DNA from: Treponema sp.
Lineage (GTDB): Bacteria > Spirochaetota > Spirochaetia > Treponematales > Treponemataceae
DNA: 24,459 bases
NCBI GenBank assembly: GCA_003447785.1
Contig: DLYJ01000231.1
Span: 1 to 24,459 of the forward strand
Reading direction: 5' to 3'
The position numbers were made by a program, and so were the translations under genes. The notes below the pieces were generated by a model. That model ran no database searches. It was not told the DNA's origin and saw only the letters and a list, made by a program, of their open reading frames with translations. Shown in pieces: positions 7,508 through 16,058 of the stretch; positions within the stretch are counted from its first letter, which is position 1, and each line of letters opens with the position of its first letter.

Positions 7508-8329
7508 ATGGCAAAAATTAATGTACAGAACACAGAAATTACCGTTGTTTCATTTGAAGAACGTGATTACATAAGTCTTACCGATATGGCAGGAGCAAAA
7601 GAGAATGAAGCTCGCGCCGCAGATGTTATTAAAAACTGGCTTCGTAACCGATATACAATAGAATTTCTTGGAACCTGGGAGATGATTCATAATCCAGATT
7701 TTAAAGTGGTCGAATTTGACCACTTTAGAAAAGAAGCAGGTCTTCCAACATTTGTTCTAAGTTGTAGTGAATGGATAGAAAAAACAAATGCAATTGGAAT
7801 CATTGTAAAAAAAGGGCGTTACGGTGGCACCTATGCCCATAAAGATATTGCGTTTGAATTTGGATCAGCTATTAGTGTACCCTTTAAGTTATATTTGATT
7901 GAAGAATTCCAGCGCCTAAAGGAAGAAGAACAAAAACAGCTTGGCTGGAGTGCAAAGCGTGAACTTGCAAAAATCAATTATCGTATTCACACAGATGCTA
8001 TAAAGCAGAATCTTATTCCGCCGGAGCTTATACCCGCTCAAAAATCTTTTGTTTATGCAGATGAAGCAGATATGCTAAACGTAGCTATGTTTGGTGTTAC
8101 CGCAAAACAGTGGCGAGAAGCAAATCCAGACTTAAAAGGAAACATTCGCGATTATGCAACAATAAATCAGCTGATTTGTCTTAGTAATATGGAAAATTTG
8201 AATGCGGTATTTATAAATGACGGAATGCCACAAAGCGAACGTTTGGAAAAATTGAACAAAATCGCTATCCAGCAGATGAAGGTTCTGGAAAATGTTGAAG
8301 ACAGAAAGCTTCTGACGGAAGGAAAGTAA
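7508..8329 (+). CDS. KilA-N domain protein in the type I restriction operon
   Basis: A 273-aa protein with a KilA-N domain at about residues 18-140: ISLTDMAG (22-29), VIKNWLRNR (40-48), IEFLGTWE (51-58), then GTYAHKDIAFEF (107-118), all family landmarks. KilA-N is a DNA-binding fold of phage and large DNA virus proteins and also recurs inside bacterial type I restriction loci, where its role is unsettled; regulation or DNA binding is likely. Residues ~150-273 are a separate mostly helical region with WREANPDLKGNIRDYAT (202-218). The start at 7508 is preferred over the in-frame one at 7472 because GGAGG (7497-7501) lies 6 nt upstream and the upstream option would overlap hsdM by 35 nt. It starts 1 nt after the hsdM stop and abuts the next gene. 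Confidence 0.85.
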   Translation: MAKINVQNTEITVVSFEERDYISLTDMAGAKENEARAADVIKNWLRNRYTIEFLGTWEMIHNPDFKVVEFDHFRKEAGLPTFVLSCSEWIEKTNAIGIIVKKGRYGGTYAHKDIAFEFGSAISVPFKLYLIEEFQRLKEEEQKQLGWSAKRELAKINYRIHTDAIKQNLIPPELIPAQKSFVYADEADMLNVAMFGVTAKQWREANPDLKGNIRDYATINQLICLSNMENLNAVFINDGMPQSERLEKLNKIAIQQMKVLENVEDRKLLTEGK

Positions 8330-8539
8330 ATGACTGAAAAAGAATTAAAAATCCCATTAAATGCACCTTTGAATGAATTGGATACTGAAGAACAGACTTT
8401 TGGATGCAGAGCAAATAATCCAAATATTTGTTCAAATAATTATTTACAAAATGTTTGTGCATTTGCATCTGAAGATCATATTTGCAAAAAACCTTCTCGG
8501 GCATGGAAGAAAAAGTATTTGGAATTAAAAGGTAACTAA
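8330..8539 (+). CDS. Small four-cysteine protein, unknown function, in the restriction operon
   Basis: A 69-aa protein I cannot assign to a named family. Its ATG begins on the base after the KilA-N stop, with GGAAGG just upstream. Its TAA shares one base with the hsdS ATG (TAATG), a sign of tight translational coupling and of a real gene. Four cysteines sit at 26, 34, 43 and 52 (C-x7-C-x8-C-x8-C), with His50 next to the last one, which suggests a small zinc-binding or Fe-S fold. The last 17 residues are basic (KKPSRAWKKKYLELKG), as in a nucleic-acid or protein contact helix. Position between KilA-N and hsdS suggests an accessory role in the restriction complex or its control; that part is inference. 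Confidence 0.75.
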   Translation: MTEKELKIPLNAPLNELDTEEQTFGCRANNPNICSNNYLQNVCAFASEDHICKKPSRAWKKKYLELKGN

Positions 8540-9738
8540 TGAAACTAAGTGAAGTATGCTTGAATATTGTAGATTGTCCTCATTCGACTGCACCTGATGA
8601 AGGCTCTGGATATGCTTTAGTACGTACACCTAACATTGGTAAAGGAAGATTTAATCTTGAAGGTGTTCATCGCATTTCGGAAGCTGCATATAAAAAACGT
8701 TGTGCAAGAATTACACCAACTGTAAATGATTTAATTCTTGCAAGAGAAGCTCCTGCTGGTAACATAGCAATTATAAAAGAAAATATGGAACCTTTAGCTT
8801 TAGGACAGAGAACTGTTTTAATTCGTCCAAATCCAGAAAAAGTATGTCCTGATTTTCTTGTTTATTATTTATTAGCACCGCAGCAGCAAAACGAATTGCT
8901 TGGAAGAGCGACAGGGGCAACTGTTGCACACGTAAATATTCCAATTATTAATAATTTGCCTGTTTCCCTTCCTCCACTAGAAACCCAACAAAAAATCGCT
9001 GGAATTCTTTCTGCATACGATGACCTCATAGAAAACAACCGCAAGCAGATAAAACTTTTGGAAGAAGCAGCACAGAAGCTCTACAAAGAATGGTTTGTAA
9101 AACTCAACTTCCCCGGCCATGAAAATGTGAAGATTGTTGATGGTGTACCAGAGGGATGGAAGAAAGGTTCTGTACTTTCGTTTGAATATTTTAAACAGAT
9201 AAATCCAGCTGTTCAGAAATTTGAAGGAGAAAAAACATATTATGCAACAGCTGATGTTAATGGAACTAGTTTAGATGGAATTGGTGAAAAAGTAACATAT
9301 TCCAAGCGACCATCACGAGCATCTGTACAACCTGCTGAGAAATCTGTTTGGTTTGCAAGAATGAGTAATTCGTATAAAATATTATGTTGTTATGGGAGAT
9401 CAGAGAGTCTAGCCCAAAACAGTATAATTTCATCTGGTTTTGCGGGTTTTAAATCTGAAGATAAATACTTTGGTTTTATTTTTACAACAATTGCGTCAGA
9501 TTTTTTTAATCAAGAAAAAAACAGATATGCAACAGGAGCAACGCAAGTATCATTAACAAATGAAGGTTTACGACGAATCATAATTCTCGTTCCAACAGAG
9601 GACTTAATGATAAAATTTTCCTCTATCGTCAATCCTCTCATAAAGAAAATGGAAGTGCTAAAGGAACAAATTAAGATACTACAATCTTCCCGCGACAAAC
9701 TTTTGCCAAAATTAATGAATGGAGATTTTATATATTAA
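8539..9738 (+). CDS. hsdS: Type I restriction-modification specificity subunit HsdS
   Basis: HsdS reads the bipartite DNA target for the HsdM/HsdR complex. The 399-aa protein has the standard two-half layout. TRD1 covers about 1-145, ending ATVAHVNIPIINNLPVSLPPL. The central conserved helices are at 146-188 (QQKIAGILSAYDDLIENN, then AAQKLYKEWF). TRD2 covers about 200-352, with ATGATQVSLT at 331-340. The C-terminal conserved helix at 355-397 ends in SRDKLLPKLMNG. Both halves end in the ATGAT(V/Q) plus P motif before the helix, showing the internal duplication. The recognition sequence cannot be predicted by eye. It overlaps the preceding small gene by one base and has AAGG 6 nt before the ATG. 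No second or inverted hsdS copy is seen, so shuffling of specificity is not indicated within this window. Confidence 0.95.
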   Translation: MKLSEVCLNIVDCPHSTAPDEGSGYALVRTPNIGKGRFNLEGVHRISEAAYKKRCARITPTVNDLILAREAPAGNIAIIKENMEPLALGQRTVLIRPNPEKVCPDFLVYYLLAPQQQNELLGRATGATVAHVNIPIINNLPVSLPPLETQQKIAGILSAYDDLIENNRKQIKLLEEAAQKLYKEWFVKLNFPGHENVKIVDGVPEGWKKGSVLSFEYFKQINPAVQKFEGEKTYYATADVNGTSLDGIGEKVTYSKRPSRASVQPAEKSVWFARMSNSYKILCCYGRSESLAQNSIISSGFAGFKSEDKYFGFIFTTIASDFFNQEKNRYATGATQVSLTNEGLRRIIILVPTEDLMIKFSSIVNPLIKKMEVLKEQIKILQSSRDKLLPKLMNGDFIY

Positions 9739-9753
9739 GTACATAATATACAA

Positions 9754-9759
9754 AGGAGG
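9754..9759 (+). promoter_or_regulatory. Strong ribosome binding site deciding the DUF2971 start
   Basis: A perfect AGGAGG lies 7 nt before the ATG at 9767. It fixes the start there rather than at the in-frame ATG at 9719 inside hsdS, which has no such site. It is stronger than the ribosome binding sites of hsdM or hsdR, so this accessory protein may be made at a higher rate. Confidence 0.8.
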
Positions 9760-9766
9760 ATTAAAT

Positions 9767-10678
9767 ATGGATATTTATTGTCAATTCAGAAATTTTGATA
9801 CATCATACAATTATATTTTCCAAAATATGCAATTAAAATTAGGAAAAATTTCAGATTCCAATGATCCTGTCGAGATTAAGACATTGAATGCAACAAATGA
9901 AGAATTTAATCTTATTGAAACAGATAACTATAATTTAGAATTAAATGTTTATTTAAATTCTATCTTGAAAATGACTTGTTTTGTTAAAGGTGATTATGAT
10001 TTTGACGCAGCTTCTGAAGTGTTAGAAGCAGAACAGAATAATAGGCCTCCTTTCTTTAAGCCTAAGATGTGGGCGTTATATGGTAGTAATAAGTCAAGTG
10101 ATAATGCTGGAGTTTGTATAGTTTTTAATAATAATATTATCAGCAAATTTAACCAACTAAGCAGAGAATACAACATAAAATATAAATCTATTACATATGG
10201 CAATTTTCTTGATAATATGATAGCAGGTTCATTTTGTTACAATACAGATGTTATAATTCCAAACCATGCATCTGATATTGATATAAAGAAAACCGTCCAG
10301 AATTATCTCATGGAAAATTATAAGACTAATTATATGTCGAAAGATAAGGATTGGGAATCAGAAGATGAATATAGATTATTATGCTGGAACAAAATCTCAA
10401 CCCCAAGTAATAATTCAACATATTTAGATTTCGATCCTGAGGATGTTGAAGCTGTTATTTTAGGATATAATATTGCAAGAAATGCAGAATATAAAGATTT
10501 CATACAAAATCTTTTTAATTTGGGAATCCCTGTTTATAAATTAGGATTATTACAAAATTTACCTTCAATTAAATTAATTACAGAACTTGATGATGATGAA
10601 TTAGAAACTTCTAGATTTGAACTCGGTCATGAAGAATTACAAGAAGAACGAAGAAGGCTTTTAGGAGAAGAAGATTAA
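9767..10678 (+). CDS. DUF2971-family protein inserted between hsdS and hsdR
   Basis: A 303-aa protein matching the DUF2971 pattern: an opening with an aromatic-rich segment, the ISDSNDPVE box (about residues 27-35), a central KMWALYGS followed by AGVCIVF (about 101-121), and an acidic DWESEDEYRLLCW (about 202-214). The family has no settled biochemical function but recurs in bacterial accessory and defence loci. No signal peptide or membrane segment is seen, so it should be cytoplasmic. The gene is clearly more AT-rich than hsdM or hsdR (third positions almost all A/T, Asn/Ile/Lys-rich product), suggesting a separate origin from the core restriction genes. A 28-nt spacer separates it from hsdS and 2 nt separate its stop from hsdR. 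It is transcribed with the operon and perhaps supplies immunity or an extra effector, which is inference. Confidence 0.8.
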   Translation: MDIYCQFRNFDTSYNYIFQNMQLKLGKISDSNDPVEIKTLNATNEEFNLIETDNYNLELNVYLNSILKMTCFVKGDYDFDAASEVLEAEQNNRPPFFKPKMWALYGSNKSSDNAGVCIVFNNNIISKFNQLSREYNIKYKSITYGNFLDNMIAGSFCYNTDVIIPNHASDIDIKKTVQNYLMENYKTNYMSKDKDWESEDEYRLLCWNKISTPSNNSTYLDFDPEDVEAVILGYNIARNAEYKDFIQNLFNLGIPVYKLGLLQNLPSIKLITELDDDELETSRFELGHEELQEERRRLLGEED

Positions 10679-10680
10679 AA

Positions 10681-13600
10681 ATGAGTTACGAATACAGCGA
10701 AAACGAGCTTGTTCAAAACAGTGCAATCGAACTCTTACGAGACACTCTCAAGTGGCGAACTTTCTATGCCTATAATGATGAAGTGCTCGATGATGATTCT
10801 TCTCAGGATTTGAAAAATCCCAAATCTATTGGTCGTAAATCATATAAAGAAATTCTTTTGACTCGTTATCTCAAAGAAGCTGTATTCAAGTTTAATGACT
10901 GGATGACGGATGATATTTTTGGGCAGGTCTTAAAAATCCTTAATACAAAAATCTCTTCTGATTCTGCAATTCAGACAAACGAAAAGAACTATAACTTTTT
11001 CAAAGAAGGAATTGAAGTTGATGTTCAGGATGATAACGGAAACTATGTAAAACGTAAGGCTCAGCTTTTTGATTTTAATCATCCGGAAGAAAATGATTTT
11101 CTTGCAGTTCAGGAAATGAAAATCTGGGGAGAAGTTTACCACCGCCGCGCTGATATTGTTGGTTTTGTAAATGGTATTCCTCTTTTATTTGTAGAACTCA
11201 AACGCGATGATATTCCTGTAGAAAATGCCTATAATGACAATTACAAAGATTATCAGGATACAATTCCTCAGCTTTTTTACTACAACGCATTTATAATGTT
11301 TGCAAACGGTCCGGAAGCAAAGGTTGGAACTCTGGGCTCTAAGTTTAAGTTTTTCCACGAATGGAAACGTCTTAGCGAAGATGATGAAGAAGGTTCTGTT
11401 GCTTTTGAAACAATGCTGCTAGGTATCTGCGATAAAAAGAACTTTATAGACTTGTTTGAGAACTTCATTCTCTTTGATCATTCAAATGGAAAAGCTGTAA
11501 AGATTCTTGCAAGAAACCATCAGTTCCTTGGTGTTAATCAGGCATTCGAAAATTACAAAGCACGCAAATTCAAAAATGGAAAACTTGGTGTTTTCTGGCA
11601 CACACAGGGTTCCGGAAAAAGTTATTCAATGGTTTTCCTTTCACAAAAGATTCACCGTAAGCTCGAAGGCTCACCGACAATTGTCATTCTTACAGACCGC
11701 ACGGAACTTAACAAACAAATTAGCGGAACTTTTGAAGCCTGTGGTTGTCTTGGTAATGTAAAAGCCGGAAAGTATATTGCTTCCAGTGGTTCAGATTTGA
11801 TTACAAAACTTAAAGGAAATCCTTCTTACATTTTCTCTCTAATTCAGAAGTTTAATCAGCCGGATGAAAAGCCAATTCATACAGATTACGATATTCTTTT
11901 AATCAGTGATGAGGCGCACCGCAGTCAGAACGGAGTTTATGCAAACAATATGTGTAAGCTTTTACCGGAAGCAAGCCGCATTGGTTTTACAGGAACGCCG
12001 CTCTTTAGTTTTGATAACATCACTCAGCGAACTTTTGGTGATTACGTTTCTATCTACGACTTTAAACGTGCCGTTGATGATCATGCAACTGTTCCTCTTT
12101 ATTATGAAAATCGTGGTGAAAAACTTGTTCTTGATAATCCAGAAATCAACGAAAGACTTCTTGAAGCTATTGAACAGATTGATGATGAAGAAAAACGTGC
12201 TAAGGTTGAAAATCTCATCAAGCAGGAACTTCATATAATTCGTAATCCAAAACGTCTTGATAAGATTGCACATGATTTTGTAAATCATTATTCAGAAGTA
12301 TGGCAGACAGGAAAAGCTATGTTTGTTTCTGTAGACCGTCTTACAAGTGTTCAAATGTTGGAACTCTGCCAGAAATACTGGAAGGAAAAAATCACAGAAC
12401 TTGAAGCAAAGGCAGCAACACTTGATTCTGATCAGGAACTCCAGGATTTGCAGATAAAAATTGACTGGATGAAATCAACAGAAATGTGTGTAGTAATCAG
12501 CCAGGAACAAGGCGAAATTGAATACTTCCAGAAACACAACATAGATATTATTCCTCATCGCAAAAAGATGATGGACCGCGAACTAGATAAAGAATTCAAA
12601 GATGAAAACAATCCATTCCGTGTTGTATTTGTTTGTGCTATGTGGCTTACAGGTTTTGACTGTCCATCACTTTCTGTTTTGTATCTTGATAAACCGTTAC
12701 AGGCACATACACTTATGCAGACAATTGCACGAGCAAACCGCGTAAATGACGGAAAAGAAAATGGTCTTATTGAAGACTATATTGGAATTGTTACTGCACT
12801 TGAGAAAGCTCTTGTTGATTATACGACAAGCGGAAAAGGCAATGCAGGTAATGGTCACAAAGTAACGATTGATCGAGATAAACTCGTTGCTGCCATTTAC
12901 GAAGATGCAGCTCTTACAATTGAATATTTGAAACAGCACGGTTTTGAAATTAATGATTTGATTAACTCAAAAGGCTTTGCTCGAATAAAGATGATTCAGA
13001 CTGGCGCAAACAGTGTTGCGGCTCCTGATGAAGTAAAAAAGGAATTCTGCACAAAAGCAGGAGAGTTCTTCCGGCTTTATAAATATGCAGTTCGTTCTGA
13101 AATTACACAGGAGCTTAAAGAGCAGCATGATGCACTAGAAGCAATTTATCGTCAGCTTACAAAAGCTAAGCCTCCTGTAGATGTTGATGACATCATGAAA
13201 GGTCTGGAAGAAATTGTAAATGAATATATTTCTACAGAAGAAACACCAGATGATGCAAAAGAACCAAATGCAACAATTGATATAAGCAATATCGACTTTG
13301 ATAAACTTAGCATTGAGTTCGCAAAAATTAAAAATCAGAAACTAGTTATAAATGATATAAGTCAGCTTGTTGCACAACGTCTGGCTGCTATGTTAAAAAC
13401 AAATCCTAATAGAATTGACTTCTACAAGCATTATCTTGAAGTTATTGAAGAATATAACCGAAGCCAGGATAAGGCTGTAATCGAACAAGTCTTTAATGAA
13501 CTGCTTCAAACCGTAAACGACATGAACGAAGAACAGAAACGTTATGTTCGCGAAGGCTTTGATAATGACGAAGAGCTCACGATTTATGATATGCTTTTCA

Positions 13601-13845
13601 AAGATAATCTAAGTAAGCAAGATATCAAGGAAATAAAGGAATTATCAAAAGCACTTCTGAAAAAAATTAAAGATATGCTCGCTGAAATGGATAGCCCATT
13701 TGATAAAGAAGCAACCATAGCTACAATTCAAAATGAAATCAGAAATACATTGTGGGCAGAATTACCTGATAACTGTATGAATGATTTTGATAAATACAGA
13801 CAGAGTATTTTTGATTATTTGAAGTCAGTTTACAGTGCGGCGTAG
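10681..13845 (+). CDS. hsdR: Type I restriction endonuclease subunit HsdR
   Basis: The restriction subunit: an ATP-driven DNA translocase with a nuclease that cuts unmodified DNA at a distance. At 1054 aa it is full length. The N-terminal PD-(D/E)xK nuclease has Asp158 in RRADIVGF and the ELK triad at 172-174. The superfamily 2 motor follows: Walker A TQGSGKS (308-314), TDRTEL (338-343), DEAH (410-413) and TGTP (437-440). Later comes the motif V/VI region, [16 protein letters not shown] then QTIARANR (about 658-687). The last ~250 residues are helical and should dock on HsdM/HsdS. All catalytic residues I can check are intact, so the system looks active. It ends the operon; its TAG overlaps a GGAGG that drives a tiny reading frame. 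Confidence 0.96.
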   Translation: MSYEYSENELVQNSAIELLRDTLKWRTFYAYNDEVLDDDSSQDLKNPKSIGRKSYKEILLTRYLKEAVFKFNDWMTDDIFGQVLKILNTKISSDSAIQTNEKNYNFFKEGIEVDVQDDNGNYVKRKAQLFDFNHPEENDFLAVQEMKIWGEVYHRRADIVGFVNGIPLLFVELKRDDIPVENAYNDNYKDYQDTIPQLFYYNAFIMFANGPEAKVGTLGSKFKFFHEWKRLSEDDEEGSVAFETMLLGICDKKNFIDLFENFILFDHSNGKAVKILARNHQFLGVNQAFENYKARKFKNGKLGVFWHTQGSGKSYSMVFLSQKIHRKLEGSPTIVILTDRTELNKQISGTFEACGCLGNVKAGKYIASSGSDLITKLKGNPSYIFSLIQKFNQPDEKPIHTDYDILLISDEAHRSQNGVYANNMCKLLPEASRIGFTGTPLFSFDNITQRTFGDYVSIYDFKRAVDDHATVPLYYENRGEKLVLDNPEINERLLEAIEQIDDEEKRAKVENLIKQELHIIRNPKRLDKIAHDFVNHYSEVWQTGKAMFVSVDRLTSVQMLELCQKYWKEKITELEAKAATLDSDQELQDLQIKIDWMKSTEMCVVISQEQGEIEYFQKHNIDIIPHRKKMMDRELDKEFKDENNPFRVVFVCAMWLTGFDCPSLSVLYLDKPLQAHTLMQTIARANRVNDGKENGLIEDYIGIVTALEKALVDYTTSGKGNAGNGHKVTIDRDKLVAAIYEDAALTIEYLKQHGFEINDLINSKGFARIKMIQTGANSVAAPDEVKKEFCTKAGEFFRLYKYAVRSEITQELKEQHDALEAIYRQLTKAKPPVDVDDIMKGLEEIVNEYISTEETPDDAKEPNATIDISNIDFDKLSIEFAKIKNQKLVINDISQLVAQRLAAMLKTNPNRIDFYKHYLEVIEEYNRSQDKAVIEQVFNELLQTVNDMNEEQKRYVREGFDNDEELTIYDMLFKDNLSKQDIKEIKELSKALLKKIKDMLAEMDSPFDKEATIATIQNEIRNTLWAELPDNCMNDFDKYRQSIFDYLKSVYSAA

Positions 13846-13856
13846 GAGGCAGAAAG

Positions 13857-13877
13857 ATGAAAATGAAGAATCTGTAA
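13857..13877 (+). other. Six-codon reading frame behind a perfect ribosome binding site
   Basis: GGAGG (13845-13849) overlaps the hsdR stop and lies 7 nt before an ATG that opens MKMKNL and then TAA. Another ATG follows immediately with 14 more codons. This could be the stump of a lost operon gene, a leader peptide, or chance. It lies upstream of the YchJ promoter and would be on the hsdR transcript. Confidence 0.35.
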
Positions 13878-13918
13878 ATGATTCTATTTGGTGCGCGATT
13901 GGATTCAATTTGCATTGC

Positions 13919-13947
13919 TTGAAAATATCGTCCTGTTTTCGTATACT
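13919..13947 (+). promoter_or_regulatory. Promoter of the ychJ-like/rlmB/permease/mntP group
   Basis: TTGAAA (13919-13924), a 17-nt spacer and TATACT (13942-13947) make a near-consensus housekeeping promoter. Transcription should start near 13954, giving a ~16-nt leader that carries AGGA (13957-13960) 9 nt before the ATG at 13970. This separates the housekeeping group from the restriction operon upstream. Confidence 0.7.
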
Positions 13948-13969
13948 TTTCGGACAAGGAAAATCAAAT

Positions 13970-14470
13970 ATGAAGAAAACTGAACTTTGTCCATGTGGTT
14001 CTGGACGTACTTACGGCGAATGCTGCGAACCTGTTATCAAAGGAACTGTTAAAGCTGCTACAGCAGAAGCCCTTATGCGTGCCCGCTACTCATCTTATGT
14101 AGCTCACGAAATTGACTTTATCATTAACTCATGCGAAGAAGGCGAAAAAATCGCCGAAATCGACCGCAAGGCTACTGAACAGTGGTCAAAAGAGTCTACA
14201 TGGCACGGACTTAAGATTCTGCGCACAGAAAAAGGTACGGAAAAAGACGAAGAAGGCTTTGTTGAATTTGAAGCTACCTACACAGACAAGCGCGGAATCC
14301 GTGATATCCATCACGAAAATGCTTACTTTAAGAAAATTAACGGCACATGGCTCTACGAAGTAGGCGATGTAAAGCCGATGACAGTTGTCCGCGAAGGCGC
14401 AAAAATCGGACGCAATGATCCGTGTCCTTGCGGAAGCGGACTTAAATACAAGAAATGCTGCGGTAGATAA
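13970..14470 (+). CDS. YchJ-like protein with two SEC-C zinc motifs
   Basis: A 166-aa protein of the YchJ/UPF0225 family. SEC-C motifs lie at both ends: [13 protein letters not shown] (7-19) and [13 protein letters not shown] (152-164), each a C-x-C-x8-CC zinc site as in the SecA tail. Between them is the YchJ core with [13 protein letters not shown] (32-44) and an NTF2-like region ending GTWLYEVGD (125-133). The molecular role of YchJ is unknown. SEC-C motifs bind zinc and often contact ribosomes or chaperones. The start at 13970 is chosen because CPCGSG normally lies within the first ten residues and AGGA sits 9 nt upstream. The longer frame from 13835 would overlap hsdR and add 45 residues without family likeness. 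It is first in a same-strand group with rlmB, 22 nt before it. Confidence 0.88.
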   Translation: MKKTELCPCGSGRTYGECCEPVIKGTVKAATAEALMRARYSSYVAHEIDFIINSCEEGEKIAEIDRKATEQWSKESTWHGLKILRTEKGTEKDEEGFVEFEATYTDKRGIRDIHHENAYFKKINGTWLYEVGDVKPMTVVREGAKIGRNDPCPCGSGLKYKKCCGR

Positions 14471-14492
14471 TACTGACCGGACGGTACACCAG

Positions 14493-15266
14493 ATGTCACA
14501 GATTATTACGGGCTTTCATGCAGTTGAAGAAAGGGTTCGCCGCGCAGAACAGAATAAGAGTGCAGACGGACTTTCGATTCAATATAGCAAGGCGGGGCCC
14601 CGTGTAAAAAAAATCCTCGAACTTGCCAAAAAGGCAAATATTCCTGCCTCACAGGTGGACAACCGGGCTCTGGACAGTCTGGTTCAGAGTCTGCCTGCCG
14701 TTGCCCGTGACCACCGTGGAATCGTCCTTGTCGCTGCAGGCGATAAACAAAAAAGCGAAAACCGGATTGATTTTGACCAGTGGCTTTCCGGCCTTGATGA
14801 AGAAAGCCGTCAGACAGTCATCGTTCTGGATTCAATAACAGACCCGCATAACGTTGGCGCAATTATCCGCTCATGCGACCAGTTTGGAGCAAGCTTGGTT
14901 ATAATGCCTGCCCGCCGCGGAGCAAATGATTTTGAAGAAAACGAAATTATTGCCCGTTCAAGTGCAGGCTCAAGCTCTTGGGTTCCTGTCAGTGTAGTTA
15001 CAAACCTTGTCCGTGCAGTTCAGCAGTTAAAGGAAGCCGGTTTCTGGGTATATGGAGCTGATGCGGGCGGACAAAGCATTCAAAAAATTCAGTTTGAAAA
15101 AAAGACAGTCATCGTTATGGGAAGCGAAGGCACCGGAATCGCACGTCTTCTGGAAGAGCAGTGTGATTCAATTGTATCGATCCCTACCTGTGGCAAAATC
15201 GACAGTTTGAACGTGTCGGTTGCGGCAGGCGTCTTATTATACGAGATAAAACGTCAGAGTTTATGA
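14493..15266 (+). CDS. rlmB: 23S rRNA (guanosine-2'-O-)-methyltransferase RlmB-like
   Basis: A complete 257-aa SpoU/TrmH-family AdoMet-dependent RNA 2'-O-methyltransferase of RlmB type. The N-terminal L30e-like RNA-binding domain spans about 1-90 (ITGFHAVEERV at 4-14). The knotted catalytic domain has motif 1 DPHNVGAIIRS (117-127, Asn120 and Arg126), motif 2 VMGSEGTGI (208-216) and motif 3 SIPTCGKIDSLNVSVA (229-244). RlmB modifies G2251 of 23S rRNA in E. coli; that this one does the same is inferred. The start at 14493 fits the family N-terminus but has no convincing Shine-Dalgarno, so expression may depend on coupling to the YchJ gene. The stop overlaps the start of the permease gene (ATGA). 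Confidence 0.88.
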   Translation: MSQIITGFHAVEERVRRAEQNKSADGLSIQYSKAGPRVKKILELAKKANIPASQVDNRALDSLVQSLPAVARDHRGIVLVAAGDKQKSENRIDFDQWLSGLDEESRQTVIVLDSITDPHNVGAIIRSCDQFGASLVIMPARRGANDFEENEIIARSSAGSSSWVPVSVVTNLVRAVQQLKEAGFWVYGADAGGQSIQKIQFEKKTVIVMGSEGTGIARLLEEQCDSIVSIPTCGKIDSLNVSVAAGVLLYEIKRQSL

Positions 15267-16042
15267 CATATTCATTAGGAATAACTTTATTAATAGTTTG
15301 TCCTCTGATTTTTCTGGCATGTTTAATTGATTCAATAGCAGGTGGCGGCGGAATTATTGCACTGCCGGCCTACATGGCAGCAGGACTCCCGGTACACACC
15401 GCATACGGAACAAATAAATTTGTAATGGCTTTCGGCACGTCTTCTGCCAGTATAAATTACCTGCGTTCCGGCTGCGTGCGCCTTGACCTTGCACCCGGTG
15501 GAATTCTGGGCTCGATTGCAGGGGCACTGATCGGAACAAAACTGGCCCTGATTATGTCAGCACACGCCCTCGAACTCTGTCTGATTATAATCCTGCTTGT
15601 TGTTGCAGTTTTGATGTTTTTTAACCGCGGTTTTGGAAACGCACCTGAGCAGGACATAAAAATTTCATGGAAAATCGCAGTTCCGCTGTCGTTTTTAATT
15701 GCATTTATCTTAGGAATTTACGACGGTTTTTTTGGACCGGGTTGCGGAATGTTTTTGATTCTTGCTTTTGTTTATTTTGAAAAACTGGACATGGTTCATG
15801 CCACCGGTACAACAAAGGTAATCAACTGGGCAAGCAATTTGTCCAGCGCAGTTGCGTATGCAATGGCAGGTAAAATCGAATATAAAATCGCAGTTCCATG
15901 TATTTTATGTGCAGTGGCGGGAAACCTTGCCGGTTCACAAATTGCAATAAAAAAAGGCTCAAAATTCATCAAACCTGTTCTGGCAATTGTAGCGCTGATG
16001 CTGCTTGCAAAAATTGTAATTCAATTTGTTCAGGATCTTTAG
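15263..16042 (+). CDS. TauE/SafE-family (TSUP) membrane permease
   Basis: A 259-aa integral membrane protein with about eight hydrophobic segments, arranged as the two repeats of the TSUP family. The family's glycine-rich loops are visible: DSIAGGGGIIALPAY (23-37) with GTNKF (49-53) in the first half, and YDGFFGPGCGMFL (153-165) with GTTKVINWASN (182-192) in the second. TSUP members move sulfur-containing anions or organic acids (sulfite, sulfoacetate, taurine-derived compounds). The substrate here cannot be told. The ATG overlaps the rlmB stop by four bases, so it is translationally coupled to an rRNA methylase with which it has no obvious functional link. mntP follows 16 nt later. Confidence 0.88.
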   Translation: MTYSLGITLLIVCPLIFLACLIDSIAGGGGIIALPAYMAAGLPVHTAYGTNKFVMAFGTSSASINYLRSGCVRLDLAPGGILGSIAGALIGTKLALIMSAHALELCLIIILLVVAVLMFFNRGFGNAPEQDIKISWKIAVPLSFLIAFILGIYDGFFGPGCGMFLILAFVYFEKLDMVHATGTTKVINWASNLSSAVAYAMAGKIEYKIAVPCILCAVAGNLAGSQIAIKKGSKFIKPVLAIVALMLLAKIVIQFVQDL

Positions 16043-16058
16043 AATCGGAGAAAAATAA

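Noticed and set aside
8539..9738. Shufflon-like hsdS switching by inversion
   Set aside because: I found a single complete hsdS, no second or partial copy, no recombinase gene and no long inverted repeats around it.
13835..13969. Longer start for the YchJ-like protein
   Set aside because: It would overlap hsdR, cross the promoter at 13919-13947 and add 45 residues with no family likeness; the SEC-C motif normally begins right after the start Met.
16043..16058. Manganese riboswitch (yybP-ykoY type) before mntP
   Set aside because: Only 16 nt separate the permease stop from the mntP start, far too short, and the motif is not seen at the head of the transcript either.
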